Assembly (NCBI RefSeq): GCF_021190955.1
Contig: NZ_JAIOAO010000006.1
Location: forward strand, 1-64,000
DNA from: Parachryseolinea silvisoli
GTDB lineage: Bacteria; Bacteroidota; Bacteroidia; Cytophagales; Cyclobacteriaceae
DNA length: 64,000 bases
Direction: 5' to 3'
The notes beneath the pieces were generated by a model that made no database searches, had not been told where the DNA came from, and saw only the letters and a program-made list of their open reading frames with translations. The position numbers and the translations under genes are program-made. Each line of letters opens with the position of its first letter. Position 1 is the stretch's first letter. Below, in pieces: positions 27,246 to 35,624 of this stretch.

Positions 27246-28283
27246 ATGAGCGAGACGAGATCAGAAATCAGCCAGCTTGGAGAGTTCGGGCTGATCGACC
27301 ATATCAGTCGGGGTTTTTCCCTAAAGAACACTTCTTCCATCAAGGGCATCGGCGACGATGCTGCCGTGCTGTCGGCTGGGCAGGATGATTACCTGTTATT
27401 GTCTACCGACATGTTGGTGGAGGGCATTCACTTTGACCTGGCGTATATGCCGTTGATCCACCTGGGATATAAGGCTGTGGCAGTCAACGTATCGGACATT
27501 GCCGCGATGAACGGTAAAGCTGAGCAGATCACGGTGAGTCTTGCGTTGACAAACCGTTTTTCAGTGGAAGCTGTCGATGCCTTGTATAAGGGTATTCATG
27601 CGGCGTGTGAAAATTATGGCGTTGATCTCATCGGTGGCGACACGACTGCTTCTCCGTCAGGGTTGGTCATATCTATTTCGGTGACGGGTCGTGTGAAGAA
27701 AGACAAGGTAGTATATCGCAGTGGTGCAAAGCCCCATGATATCATCTGCGTAACGGGCGACCTGGGCGGCGCGTTTATAGGCCTTCAAGTCCTTGAGCGC
27801 GAGAAGCAAGTGTTTCTATCGGATCCGAATATGCAGCCTGCATTGGATTCGTTTGAATATATCGTTGGCCGTCAACTTAAACCCGAAGCACGCACCGATG
27901 TTGTTTCCGATTTGGCAGAAGCTGGTGTCCTGCCGACTTCGATGATCGATGTTTCGGACGGATTGGCCTCTGAGCTTCTCCATATTGGTAAAAACTCCGG
28001 GGTAGGCGTTCGGATCTTCGAGGACAAAATTCCAATAGACCAGGTCACCTTTAATACGGCGGTCGAGTTCAATCTAGATCCTATCACATGTGCATTGAAC
28101 GGCGGTGAAGATTACGAGCTGTTGTTTACAATCTCGCAGGCGGATCAGGAGAAGATCAAAAACCATCCGGACATTCATATGATCGGTTATGTGCACGACA
28201 AGGCCGACCAGCATTTGATGATCAGCAAACAAGGCACCATCGTACCGTTGCAAGCGCAGGGATGGAATCACTTTGCATCTTAA
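27246..28283 (+). CDS. thiL: Thiamine-monophosphate kinase
   Basis: Phosphorylates thiamine monophosphate to the active diphosphate cofactor. The 345 residues have the PurM/ThiL fold with IGDDAAVL near the N-terminus, STDMLVEGIHFDL, the GGDTTASPSGL metal-binding motif, and DVSDGLASELLHI and NGGEDYELLFT in the C-terminal half. Length is normal. Its TAA stop overlaps the convergent stop of the histidine kinase gene in a shared TTAA (28280-28283). No other thiamine genes are nearby. Confidence 0.95.
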   Translation: MSETRSEISQLGEFGLIDHISRGFSLKNTSSIKGIGDDAAVLSAGQDDYLLLSTDMLVEGIHFDLAYMPLIHLGYKAVAVNVSDIAAMNGKAEQITVSLALTNRFSVEAVDALYKGIHAACENYGVDLIGGDTTASPSGLVISISVTGRVKKDKVVYRSGAKPHDIICVTGDLGGAFIGLQVLEREKQVFLSDPNMQPALDSFEYIVGRQLKPEARTDVVSDLAEAGVLPTSMIDVSDGLASELLHIGKNSGVGVRIFEDKIPIDQVTFNTAVEFNLDPITCALNGGEDYELLFTISQADQEKIKNHPDIHMIGYVHDKADQHLMISKQGTIVPLQAQGWNHFAS

Positions 28284-31200
28284 CGTTGCAGGGCGCTTTC
28301 TTCCGCGAGGGGAAACGCTGACCGGATGGTGGTGCCTATGCCTTCTTCGCTGAAGACATCAAAGGTACCGTTATTTAACGCGATGAACTCCTTACATAAC
28401 AACAATCCGAGGCCGGTGCCCTTTTCGTTGAGTGTTCCCTTTTTCAGGATTGGTTGTTTCATCGATAACACTTTGCTGAGGTATTCGGCGCTCATGCCAA
28501 CGCCTTCGTCGTGAACCACGACTTCGGCCATGTTTCCTTTGCGTACACAGGTTACACGAATGGCTTTCCCTTCAGGAGTATACTTGATAGCGTTTGACAC
28601 CAGGTTCCGCAGAGTGACATAGAACATATTTTCGTCAACATATACGACCAACGCCTCCTCGGCTTTATACGTGAGCTCGATCTTCTTTTTTTGTACGGTC
28701 AGCTGGTACAACCCCATGATCTTTTCTACAATCGTGTTTACCGGCACGCGGGTAGGGCTGTAGGTGATATTACCCATCTGAGAAAGTGACCAGAAAAGGG
28801 TATTATCGATAAGGTCGAGTGAGTTGGTGACCGAATTGCGAATTGTCAACGCATACTTTTTTATATCCTCCCGAGACAGTACACCGGCATCTTCAATGAG
28901 AATCCCCAGGAAGCCTTTTAACGTTGTCAAGGGTGAGCGCAGATCATGCGAGAGGATAGAGAAGATGAGGTCTTTTTTCTGGTTCAGGGCTTTCAGCTCT
29001 TCACGCGAGCGTTCGATCTCTCCCGTACGCATCGTTAACAGGCCTTCCAGGCGGTGTCGATCCAGTTTGTCTTGCTGTACACGACCTTGTATCACGCCGA
29101 GTACAATTACGCCGGCGGCCACGAACGCCAGCACGTTAAACCACCATGTCTTATAGAAGGGCGGAATGATATAGATTTTAACAGATGCTTCCGTGTCTGC
29201 CCCACCCGTACCGGTGACTTTGACACGGAATATATATTCGCCGGGTTCTAGTTCCGTGTAATTAGCAAAATTGTGCTGCCCCGCGTCGATCCAGTTTTTG
29301 TCGATGTGCTCCAGCTTGTACTGGTACGTGTGACGAACCGGGGTATGAAAATCGGCTGTACCGAAGGTGATGGTGAAAAAATTCTGGATATGTTTCAGTT
29401 TTAACTCTTTTTGATCGAAGAGTGTATAGTAGTCACGTGTGTTTGATGCAGACTCGGCTGTGTAGGTCGTTAGGCCAAAAAGAACAGGGGTGACAGTATG
29501 TCTTTTAATGGAGAAGCGTTCGGGGTCAAATACGTTTAGCCCATTGATTCCACCGAAGACTAATTTTCCGCTATTGGTGCGTGCAAATGCCAGACGATTA
29601 AACTCCTCATCCTGTACTCCTTCTGATGTATCGAAGCTGGTGAACGTGCTATCGCTGTGTGCATAGCGGATGATCCCCTGGTTGGAGCTTAGCCAGAGGT
29701 TACCACGTTTATCTTCCAGGGCGGCGTACACCGTATTATCGGGCAAGCCGCTTCTCGTCGTAAGGTGTTTTCTTACAGTGAACCGGCCATCAGCGCCCAC
29801 ATCCAGTATATATATACCAGATTCGTATACCGTTACGATCAATGTATGCCCTACCTGTTGGATGAGCAAGGGCATTTGTTTTACTGTATCAGCAGAAAAC
29901 TGCTGTCGCGTCAGAACGCCGGCACCTTTGTCACGGTGCCATAGGTAATCCGGTGTACTGACCCAGATACGACCTTCGTTGTCTTCATACAAAAAGGTTG
30001 CGCGGCCCCTGAAGTCTTTCCATTCTTCGACCGCACCACTTTGTAAATCGTAGACCAACACATTGCCTGCCACAAGCGCGTATAGCTTCTGCCCGCTGCG
30101 CATTAGCTGCCGTACGCGTTTCCCGTCGGTGTATTGCGCCAGGGCGCTATACACCGATATCTGTTGAGACCGTGTATTAAACAAAAGCATTCCCGCGGAC
30201 GATCCCACGAACATTTCCGTTTCGCTTTTGGGCGCAAAGGCATAGGGAACCACGATATCATCAAAACCCGGTACTGTGATTTTTACGCGTTGAGCTTTGT
30301 GTGTTGCCTGATCTACGATGTTGATATAGCCGCCTTCGCTCGCCGCCCAGATACGATCGGTCGGATCTACATATATGCCACGGATGATATTGTCGCTAAG
30401 CGAATGCGGATTATGGGGATTAAATTCATAGTGCATGAATTTACGTTTATCCCGATCATATTTGTTCAAGTCGCCATTCGAGCCGATCCAAATGATTCCG
30501 GACCGGTCTTGAAAAATGGATGCACAATTGTTCCCACTAATGGAGTATTGGTTTGTTGGATCCCGTATCAATTCTACCATTTTTTGGGTATCGGAATTGT
30601 ATAATATGGTTCCGGATGTTTTGGTCAGTATCCAGATCAACTTTTGGTCATCCTGCATGAAACTATTGATGCGACCGGTGAAGGGTTCTTCGTTGGCGGA
30701 GAAATGTTCTACGACTTTGCGTGTAGCCAGATCAATCACCACTACTCCCTCCAGGTCTGTACCGGCCCACAGTCGGTTGCGGTGATCTATCATGAGGGCC
30801 GTGACGCGTGTCTTGGATGCAAACGTGTATCCATCCTTCTGCAAGGGAATGGTGTATTGGAATACTCCGTTTTCCATGACTGTGACGCACTGTTTGCCTC
30901 CCGCAAAAATTTTGTTTTCGTGGGCTAATAAGGCCGATACTCCGGGATCGGAATCGTGGGTATCACAATATATCAGAGTGTCTTTTGCCACACGGTACAG
31001 GCCAGCGGTTCCGGAGGCTGCCCAAATCATACCATCACGTGTTTGCGCCAGATCGTTGAGCTCGACTTCTTTTGAGCGGACAAGTGTTACCAGCCTGTCA
31101 CGCACGTTTGAGTACATCAACAAGCCATGCTGACGCGTTCCAACCAAAAGGCGCTTGCCCTGCACGTCCCACAGGAGGGACGTTATCTGGCGGCTGGCCA

Positions 31201-31480
31201 TATGTACGGAGTCGGGCTCGACATAGTCAAAAGCGGTGAAGTTGTAGCCATCAAAGCGGAACAAGCCGCTAGCCGTCCCAAGCCACAATAGTCCACCCGG
31301 ATCTTGCAGTATGTCTACAGCGTAAGAAGAGCGAATGCTGCCCGGAACAGATACATGTTCGAAGGGAATGTCGTCGGGCGTAACCTGGGCAACGGCGTGG
31401 AGGGAAAACAGAAACAATACCCATACCGGAAGTCGACTGTGGAGCGTTTGACGTATAACTAAATTTCCGGTATGCTGCAT
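28280..31480 (-). CDS. Beta-propeller sensor histidine kinase (Y_Y_Y domain)
   Basis: A 1066-residue one-component membrane sensor kinase. Signal peptide (about 1-32, ending HAVAQ), two seven-bladed periplasmic propellers (roughly 35-690, with repeated GLWLGT, RLWAGT and GIIWIGS blade motifs), a Y_Y_Y domain (about 700-770), one transmembrane helix (about 778-799), then HisKA with phospho-acceptor His845 in LSHDLRSPL, and HATPase_c with NLVSNAIKY and GTGLGLLLC. This is the architecture of hybrid two-component systems, but the protein ends after the ATPase: no receiver and no HTH. Its partner regulator is not adjacent. It follows a 119-residue orphan gene by 3 bases. Confidence 0.93.
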   Translation of the reverse strand: MQHTGNLVIRQTLHSRLPVWVLFLFSLHAVAQVTPDDIPFEHVSVPGSIRSSYAVDILQDPGGLLWLGTASGLFRFDGYNFTAFDYVEPDSVHMASRQITSLLWDVQGKRLLVGTRQHGLLMYSNVRDRLVTLVRSKEVELNDLAQTRDGMIWAASGTAGLYRVAKDTLIYCDTHDSDPGVSALLAHENKIFAGGKQCVTVMENGVFQYTIPLQKDGYTFASKTRVTALMIDHRNRLWAGTDLEGVVVIDLATRKVVEHFSANEEPFTGRINSFMQDDQKLIWILTKTSGTILYNSDTQKMVELIRDPTNQYSISGNNCASIFQDRSGIIWIGSNGDLNKYDRDKRKFMHYEFNPHNPHSLSDNIIRGIYVDPTDRIWAASEGGYINIVDQATHKAQRVKITVPGFDDIVVPYAFAPKSETEMFVGSSAGMLLFNTRSQQISVYSALAQYTDGKRVRQLMRSGQKLYALVAGNVLVYDLQSGAVEEWKDFRGRATFLYEDNEGRIWVSTPDYLWHRDKGAGVLTRQQFSADTVKQMPLLIQQVGHTLIVTVYESGIYILDVGADGRFTVRKHLTTRSGLPDNTVYAALEDKRGNLWLSSNQGIIRYAHSDSTFTSFDTSEGVQDEEFNRLAFARTNSGKLVFGGINGLNVFDPERFSIKRHTVTPVLFGLTTYTAESASNTRDYYTLFDQKELKLKHIQNFFTITFGTADFHTPVRHTYQYKLEHIDKNWIDAGQHNFANYTELEPGEYIFRVKVTGTGGADTEASVKIYIIPPFYKTWWFNVLAFVAAGVIVLGVIQGRVQQDKLDRHRLEGLLTMRTGEIERSREELKALNQKKDLIFSILSHDLRSPLTTLKGFLGILIEDAGVLSREDIKKYALTIRNSVTNSLDLIDNTLFWSLSQMGNITYSPTRVPVNTIVEKIMGLYQLTVQKKKIELTYKAEEALVVYVDENMFYVTLRNLVSNAIKYTPEGKAIRVTCVRKGNMAEVVVHDEGVGMSAEYLSKVLSMKQPILKKGTLNEKGTGLGLLLCKEFIALNNGTFDVFSEEGIGTTIRSAFPLAEESALQR

Positions 31481-31483
31481 GTA

Positions 31484-31843
31484 TTAGTCCTCGGGGTAGG
31501 GAATAAATAAAAAGTTCGTAAACTGTTCGTCCACTACGAACAAGCAGCAAAATTCATCGGGGTCTTTGTAGGCCTTTTCAAAGTCTTCGCGATCTGCGAC
31601 CAATCCTCGTTGCAAAAATTCATCCAGGAAGGATGCAAAGTAGTTCCACGCTGTGCTCTGCTGGCGCTGATCGAACAGTAACTGTCCGATAGGTTGTACA
31701 TCTTTGCACAATACAAAAACAGGGTAGTCGAAGCCCGCCTTACGGATCTGGTAAGATGCTTCTTTCAATGCATCGGCTACTTTAACAAAATCCTGTGAGA
31801 TGGTGCCCAGGTATTTTCCGTTCAATTCGGGATCGTTCTGCAT
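31484..31843 (-). CDS. Conserved-looking hypothetical protein
   Basis: I do not recognise this 119-residue soluble protein. No signal peptide or membrane segment. Visible features are a hydrophobic patch YPVFVLC near residue 45, a Glu/Phe-rich middle and the C-terminal segment FCCLFVVDEQFTNFLFIPYPED, which looks like two beta strands. I start at the ATG at 31843 (MQNDPELNG); a GTG-initiated form would begin at 31861. The histidine kinase gene begins 3 bases downstream, so they are probably co-transcribed, but this does not reveal a function. Confidence 0.65.
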   Translation of the reverse strand: MQNDPELNGKYLGTISQDFVKVADALKEASYQIRKAGFDYPVFVLCKDVQPIGQLLFDQRQQSTAWNYFASFLDEFLQRGLVADREDFEKAYKDPDEFCCLFVVDEQFTNFLFIPYPED

Positions 31844-31908
31844 AGCTATAGTGAAAGTCACGGTAAAAAAACTATTTCATTCGCTCAAAAACAATGTCTT
31901 GCGCTATT

Positions 31909-32493
31909 CTAACGTGCCAAAAATGCCTGGGCGTGATGTTGCAGGTCGGGAAAGAATGCTTCGAACTCCTGTTCAAATTCTTTATCGTACTTGCGCAGGT
32001 CATTGACGGCTTCATCCATGCGGGAAACGTGCGTCGTTCGCCGGGACATACCGGTGAGGGCGCGCTGTATGCCTTCTGTGTAAGAATAGCCTACCAGCCA
32101 ATTGCCGCGAATCATATAGGGCAGCATTTGCTGAAGGCTCTCCGGCAACAGGTGTTGGAGCTCCTGCATGGTGGCGTAGACGTGTGCGGCAAAGTCTTCC
32201 AGCGATATGTCGTGATACTTAGACCATTTTCGCGCCAGGTAATGATCATAAAATACGTCCACAATTACGCCGGCGTAGTGCCTGTAGGTGGGTCGAAGGC
32301 GATTTTTGCTTTGTGAGACGACGGGATGATGGTCTGTGAAGTGGTCTATGGCGCGATGCAGCTCTACACCTCGTACGATTTCGGGATCGAGCTTATCAAG
32401 CGAGGCGCGTCCTTTGACAAAGTCTCCCATAAAGTTGCCTGCCATGATTTTCGGACTGTTGCCCGATAAATAGAGGTGCGCCAAAAAATTCAT
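31909..32493 (-). CDS. ACP phosphodiesterase-like protein (AcpH/DUF479 family)
   Basis: A 194-residue member of the family named for E. coli AcpH, which removes the 4'-phosphopantetheine arm from acyl carrier protein. The N-terminal MNFLAHLYLS is the family hallmark, followed by GNFMGDFVKG (near 19-28) and RAIDHFTDHHPVV with the conserved HD-like metal residues. VIVDVFYDHYLA supplies a further Asp and His. Divergent from the TerB-like gene. Biochemical activity of the Bacteroidota homologues is assumed from the family, not shown by sequence alone. Confidence 0.85.
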   Translation of the reverse strand: MNFLAHLYLSGNSPKIMAGNFMGDFVKGRASLDKLDPEIVRGVELHRAIDHFTDHHPVVSQSKNRLRPTYRHYAGVIVDVFYDHYLARKWSKYHDISLEDFAAHVYATMQELQHLLPESLQQMLPYMIRGNWLVGYSYTEGIQRALTGMSRRTTHVSRMDEAVNDLRKYDKEFEQEFEAFFPDLQHHAQAFLAR

Positions 32494-32562
32494 GTCCGTA
32501 AATTACGATTCCCCGCTTAAATATGATGTTTTTATGCTCACTGGCTGTTCCGACGACGACTT

Positions 32563-32594
32563 TTGGACATAATTGCTTATTGTGGTTAATTTTG
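32563..32594 (+). promoter_or_regulatory. Promoter of the TerB-like gene
   Basis: TTG (32563-32565), a 21-base spacer and TAATTTTG (32587-32594) fit the Bacteroidota consensus and lie about 30 bases before the start codon. Confidence 0.6.
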
Positions 32595-32623
32595 CCCCAG
32601 CCCGACAATACGGACTTCTCTCT

Positions 32624-33022
32624 ATGGCACCACTTGCACAAATGAAGCTATTGATCAGCCTTGCACAGATCGATGGCCGCGTGGCTGAACGCGAACAGTT
32701 TTACATCATCAACATTGGCCGGGCCAACGGTTTTTATCCCGATGAGGTCGAACCTCTTTTTGATGCCTACCATGAGCTGATTGTTCCTCAAGATCTTACG
32801 GACGACGAGAAGTTCAACTATATCTTCAGTTTGGTTCAGCTCATGAAAATTGACGAACGCATGTACAAGGAGGAGATGATGTTTTGCTCCAAGATTGCGG
32901 CATCATTAGGATACGATCAACAGGTGATGTTCGACCTGTTGCTGCATGTGAAGGCCACTCCCATGTCCGCTGAAGAAACGGCCGCTCTGAAAGAGCTCAC
33001 GAAAAAGCACTTAGTGTCCTGA
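32624..33022 (+). CDS. TerB-like protein
   Basis: A 132-residue all-helical protein resembling the TerB/DjlA-N domain of tellurite-resistance family proteins. The diagnostic pattern is an Asp-rich loop in LAQIDGRVAEREQFYI and a second in MKIDERMYKEE, which in relatives binds metal. I place the start at the ATG at 32624 (MAPLAQMK); an upstream TTG-type extension is non-conserved. There are no ter operon neighbours, so a role in tellurite resistance should not be assumed. Its last 12 bases overlap the 3' end of the convergent RidA gene. Confidence 0.75.
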   Translation: MAPLAQMKLLISLAQIDGRVAEREQFYIINIGRANGFYPDEVEPLFDAYHELIVPQDLTDDEKFNYIFSLVQLMKIDERMYKEEMMFCSKIAASLGYDQQVMFDLLLHVKATPMSAEETAALKELTKKHLVS

Positions 33023-33427
33023 TCCCACCACGGCAATGCATTTGAGCTCAACTGCGATGGGGGTTGGTAGGGCATTTACCTCCACCGTGGTGCGACACGG
33101 TTGATTCTCTTTGAAGTACTCGGCGTAGATCCGGTTAAATGTCTGGAAGTCGTCTTTCATGTTGGTGAGGAAGACGGTTACATCGACCAGGTTCTCCCAG
33201 CGGGCTCCGGATGCTTCCAAAATATAGCGTACGTTTTCAAAGACAGCGTGACACTGCGTCTCGATGTCGTATTGTACAATTTTTCCTGCTGCATCCACCG
33301 TAACACCGGGAATTTCTTTTGCATCGCGCTTTCTCGGGCCCACGCCGGATAAAAAAAGTAAATTGCCAACCTGTCTTGCGTGTGGATATGCGCCGACCGG
33401 CTTGGGTGCCTTATCTGAAAAAAGCAT
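33011..33427 (-). CDS. RidA-family protein (YjgF/YER057c/UK114)
   Basis: A 138-residue trimeric enamine/imine deaminase fold. It begins MLFSDKAPKPVGAYPHARQVGNLLFLSG, a standard RidA opening, with the PVGAYPHA and LLFLSG segments at the active-site cleft, and the key arginine in NQPCRTTVEV (near 112). The VGPRKRDAKEIPG insertion resembles the 2-aminomuconate deaminase-like subgroup rather than classical RidA. I start at the ATG at 33427; a longer form to 33469 is not supported. No tryptophan-degradation genes are nearby. Confidence 0.88.
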   Translation of the reverse strand: MLFSDKAPKPVGAYPHARQVGNLLFLSGVGPRKRDAKEIPGVTVDAAGKIVQYDIETQCHAVFENVRYILEASGARWENLVDVTVFLTNMKDDFQTFNRIYAEYFKENQPCRTTVEVNALPTPIAVELKCIAVVGSGH

Positions 33428-33449
33428 AATTTCTATTGTTTTTTTGATT

Positions 33450-34250
33450 CTATCGAATACCAAAGACAAGGCTGGCCGAAGATGTGTTCCATTCAGCGCC
33501 TGCTGTTTTTGATGGTTCTGCCTGTACGACGCTTACCATCCACGGCCCGTCGCTACTCAGCCGGGTTTCCATGGTTCCGTCTTTCTCGGTATAGATGTTT
33601 TGCAGGGTGGTGCGGTTATCTTTTCGATTCCATACTTTAACCCGCGCTCCAAAGAGAGGCTTGCCATCCTTTAATATCCTAAAGCGCATAACATCTCCAG
33701 ACCGAAGGCTATAAGGGTTTCGTTCGGGTATTATCTCCAGCGGAAAACCTACTACTTCTTTATATACATCATCTGGTGTATTCCCGACCTGTACTAATAG
33801 TTTGGTGTAGACCACCTGGCGCTCACCGGCGGGCTCATCGCTCGTGCCGTTTTCCTTACGCTTTGTCAGGACGTCTTCTAATCCGTTTTCTTCGAGAAAC
33901 GTATTGAATCCTGCTGCATCCCACGCTTTAAATTGCACTGCACTTTGCAAAGTCAGCAAATGTGTGCCGGCCCTGTCAAACTTTATAGTGAGCCGTTCGC
34001 GATCGTCGTTTTGTATGGAAGCACGAAGGTCTTTGACACCCAGTCCCACGCGATGGTGTTCGAGACGCACTACCTGGTCTTGCGTTATCGGCCACGGCTC
34101 TGCCTTAAATTCTTCTCCTTGCACAAACCCGATCTTGACAGACTCCCCTACTTTGAAGAAGTAGCTACTGGGTAACATCCACCATGTCGCAGCCTCTACG
34201 CCCCACGTGCCCGCGAGAAGTATTGCCAGCATGAGAATCCGCTTTCGCAT
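33450..34250 (-). CDS. Secreted DUF4198-type protein
   Basis: A 266-residue periplasmic or extracellular protein with a signal peptide (residues 1-20, ending GVEA) and no lipobox. ATWWMLPSSYFF at the mature N-terminus and the C-terminal block (SGDVMRFRILKDGKPLFGARVKVWNRK, then TEKDGTMETRLSSDGPWMVS) match the DUF4198 pattern, whose members are often called NikM- or cobalt-uptake-like periplasmic proteins. No metal transporter genes are adjacent, so that role is only a family hint. It is followed by ridA 22 bases downstream. Confidence 0.75.
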   Translation of the reverse strand: MRKRILMLAILLAGTWGVEAATWWMLPSSYFFKVGESVKIGFVQGEEFKAEPWPITQDQVVRLEHHRVGLGVKDLRASIQNDDRERLTIKFDRAGTHLLTLQSAVQFKAWDAAGFNTFLEENGLEDVLTKRKENGTSDEPAGERQVVYTKLLVQVGNTPDDVYKEVVGFPLEIIPERNPYSLRSGDVMRFRILKDGKPLFGARVKVWNRKDNRTTLQNIYTEKDGTMETRLSSDGPWMVSVVQAEPSKTAGAEWNTSSASLVFGIR

Positions 34251-34261
34251 GGTCGATCCGT

Positions 34262-35557
34262 TTAGCTATTCATGATGTGTTCTATTTCCTCTACTTCTTC
34301 GGGAATGTTCTTCATCAGGTCGTGCACGCCTTCTTTGCCGATCACAACGTTATTTTCTATGCGTACGCCAAGGCCTTCTTCCCGGATATATATACCGGGC
34401 TCTACTGTCCAAACCTGCCCAGCGCTCATTTCATGATACATACTGCCGACATCGTGCACATCCAGGCCAAGCTGGTGGCTGGTGCCGTGCATGAAGTATT
34501 TCATGAAGAGGGGTTTGTCTTTGTCCTGATTTTTAATGTCGGTCTTGTCTATGAGTTTTAAACCGATCAGCTCCTGCTCGGTAAACTGCTGGATCTGTTT
34601 GTGGTACTCGTAGTATTTTACACCGGGACGCAACAACGAGTATGCATGACGTTTTACACGTAGCACAGCATTATACACTTCTTTCTGGCGTTTGGAGAAC
34701 CGTCCATTGACTGGTATGGTACGCGTTAGGTCGGCGTTGTAGTTGGCGTATTCTGCGCCTACATCGAGCAGTACCAGATCGCCATCCTGGCAGACCTGAT
34801 TGTTGTCCAGGTAGTGCAGCACGCACGAGTTCGTGCCGGAAGCGATGATGGGCTCATAGGCAAAGCCGCGCGAACCGTTGCACAGAAACTCGTGTACATA
34901 TTCGGCTTCGATCTCGTATTCTTTTACACCGGGCTTTACAAACTTCAACACACGGCGAAAGCCGGCTTCCGTGATATCGCATGCGCGTTGCATCAGGTCG
35001 AGCTCGTGTTGCGATTTTACCGACCGTAAGCGGTGCATGATGGGTGCCAGACGTTCGTATTTGTGAAGCGGAAATTTTTCCATACACCATTTCACAAAGC
35101 GCGCCTCGCGTGTCTCCACAGGATTGTCGGCGCGGTAGTGGTCGTTGGTATTGAGGTATACATATTCGGTATCCCCCATGAGCATCATAAGGTTAAATAC
35201 CTTTTGAAATTCTGATACCCACACGATGGTTTGAATGCCTGTCTTTTCCCGGGCTTCCTGTTTGGTGAGCTTATGTCCTTCCCAAATGGCAATCATCTCG
35301 CTGGTCTCGCGTATAAAAAGAACCTCTCTATATCGTTCGTCGGGGAAATCGGGACACATTACCAAAATGGTTTCTTCCTGGTCGACGCCTGAGAGGTAGA
35401 AGAGGTCACTGTTTTGTCGAAAGCGCACGGTGCCGTCGGAGTTTGTCGGCATCACGTCGTTCGCGTTGACCACCAGCAAGGAATGGGGCTTTAGCTCTTT
35501 GCGAAGCTTTTCCCGGTTCGATTCAAAGAGTTCTTTGGGTATGTTTTTGTATCTCAT
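34262..35557 (-). CDS. pepP: Xaa-Pro aminopeptidase (M24B)
   Basis: Dinuclear-metal peptidase that removes an N-terminal residue preceding proline. The 431 residues show an N-terminal creatinase-like domain (about 1-165) and a pita-bread catalytic domain. Metal ligands are visible in LDVGAEYANYNADLTRT (two Asp), HGTSHQLGLDVHD (His), VEPGIYI (Glu) and VRIENNVVI (Glu). I prefer the ATG at 35557 (MRYKNIP) over the in-frame TTG at 35563. Divergent from the fucosidase gene; 11 bases upstream of the DUF4198 gene. Confidence 0.92.
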   Translation of the reverse strand: MRYKNIPKELFESNREKLRKELKPHSLLVVNANDVMPTNSDGTVRFRQNSDLFYLSGVDQEETILVMCPDFPDERYREVLFIRETSEMIAIWEGHKLTKQEAREKTGIQTIVWVSEFQKVFNLMMLMGDTEYVYLNTNDHYRADNPVETREARFVKWCMEKFPLHKYERLAPIMHRLRSVKSQHELDLMQRACDITEAGFRRVLKFVKPGVKEYEIEAEYVHEFLCNGSRGFAYEPIIASGTNSCVLHYLDNNQVCQDGDLVLLDVGAEYANYNADLTRTIPVNGRFSKRQKEVYNAVLRVKRHAYSLLRPGVKYYEYHKQIQQFTEQELIGLKLIDKTDIKNQDKDKPLFMKYFMHGTSHQLGLDVHDVGSMYHEMSAGQVWTVEPGIYIREEGLGVRIENNVVIGKEGVHDLMKNIPEEVEEIEHIMNS

Positions 35558-35576
35558 TTTCAATGGTTAATTTTCA
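35548..35576 (+). promoter_or_regulatory. Candidate promoter of the fucosidase gene
   Basis: TTG (35548-35550), an 18-base spacer and TAATTTTC (35569-35576), one base off the -7 consensus. The expected start falls in the palindrome that follows. Confidence 0.45.
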
Positions 35577-35579
35577 AAA

Positions 35580-35596
35580 CACCGTTTAAAACGGTG
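35580..35596. promoter_or_regulatory. Palindromic operator candidate before the fucosidase gene
   Basis: CACCGTTTAAAACGGTG is an 8-base perfect inverted repeat with one central base. It sits just downstream of the candidate promoter and 29 bases before the start codon, a position suited to a repressor. The half-site resembles LacI- or TetR-type operators only in general shape; no regulator gene is adjacent. Confidence 0.5.
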
Positions 35597-35624
35597 GTCA
35601 GGCTGCAATTTAAACCAAAACTCT

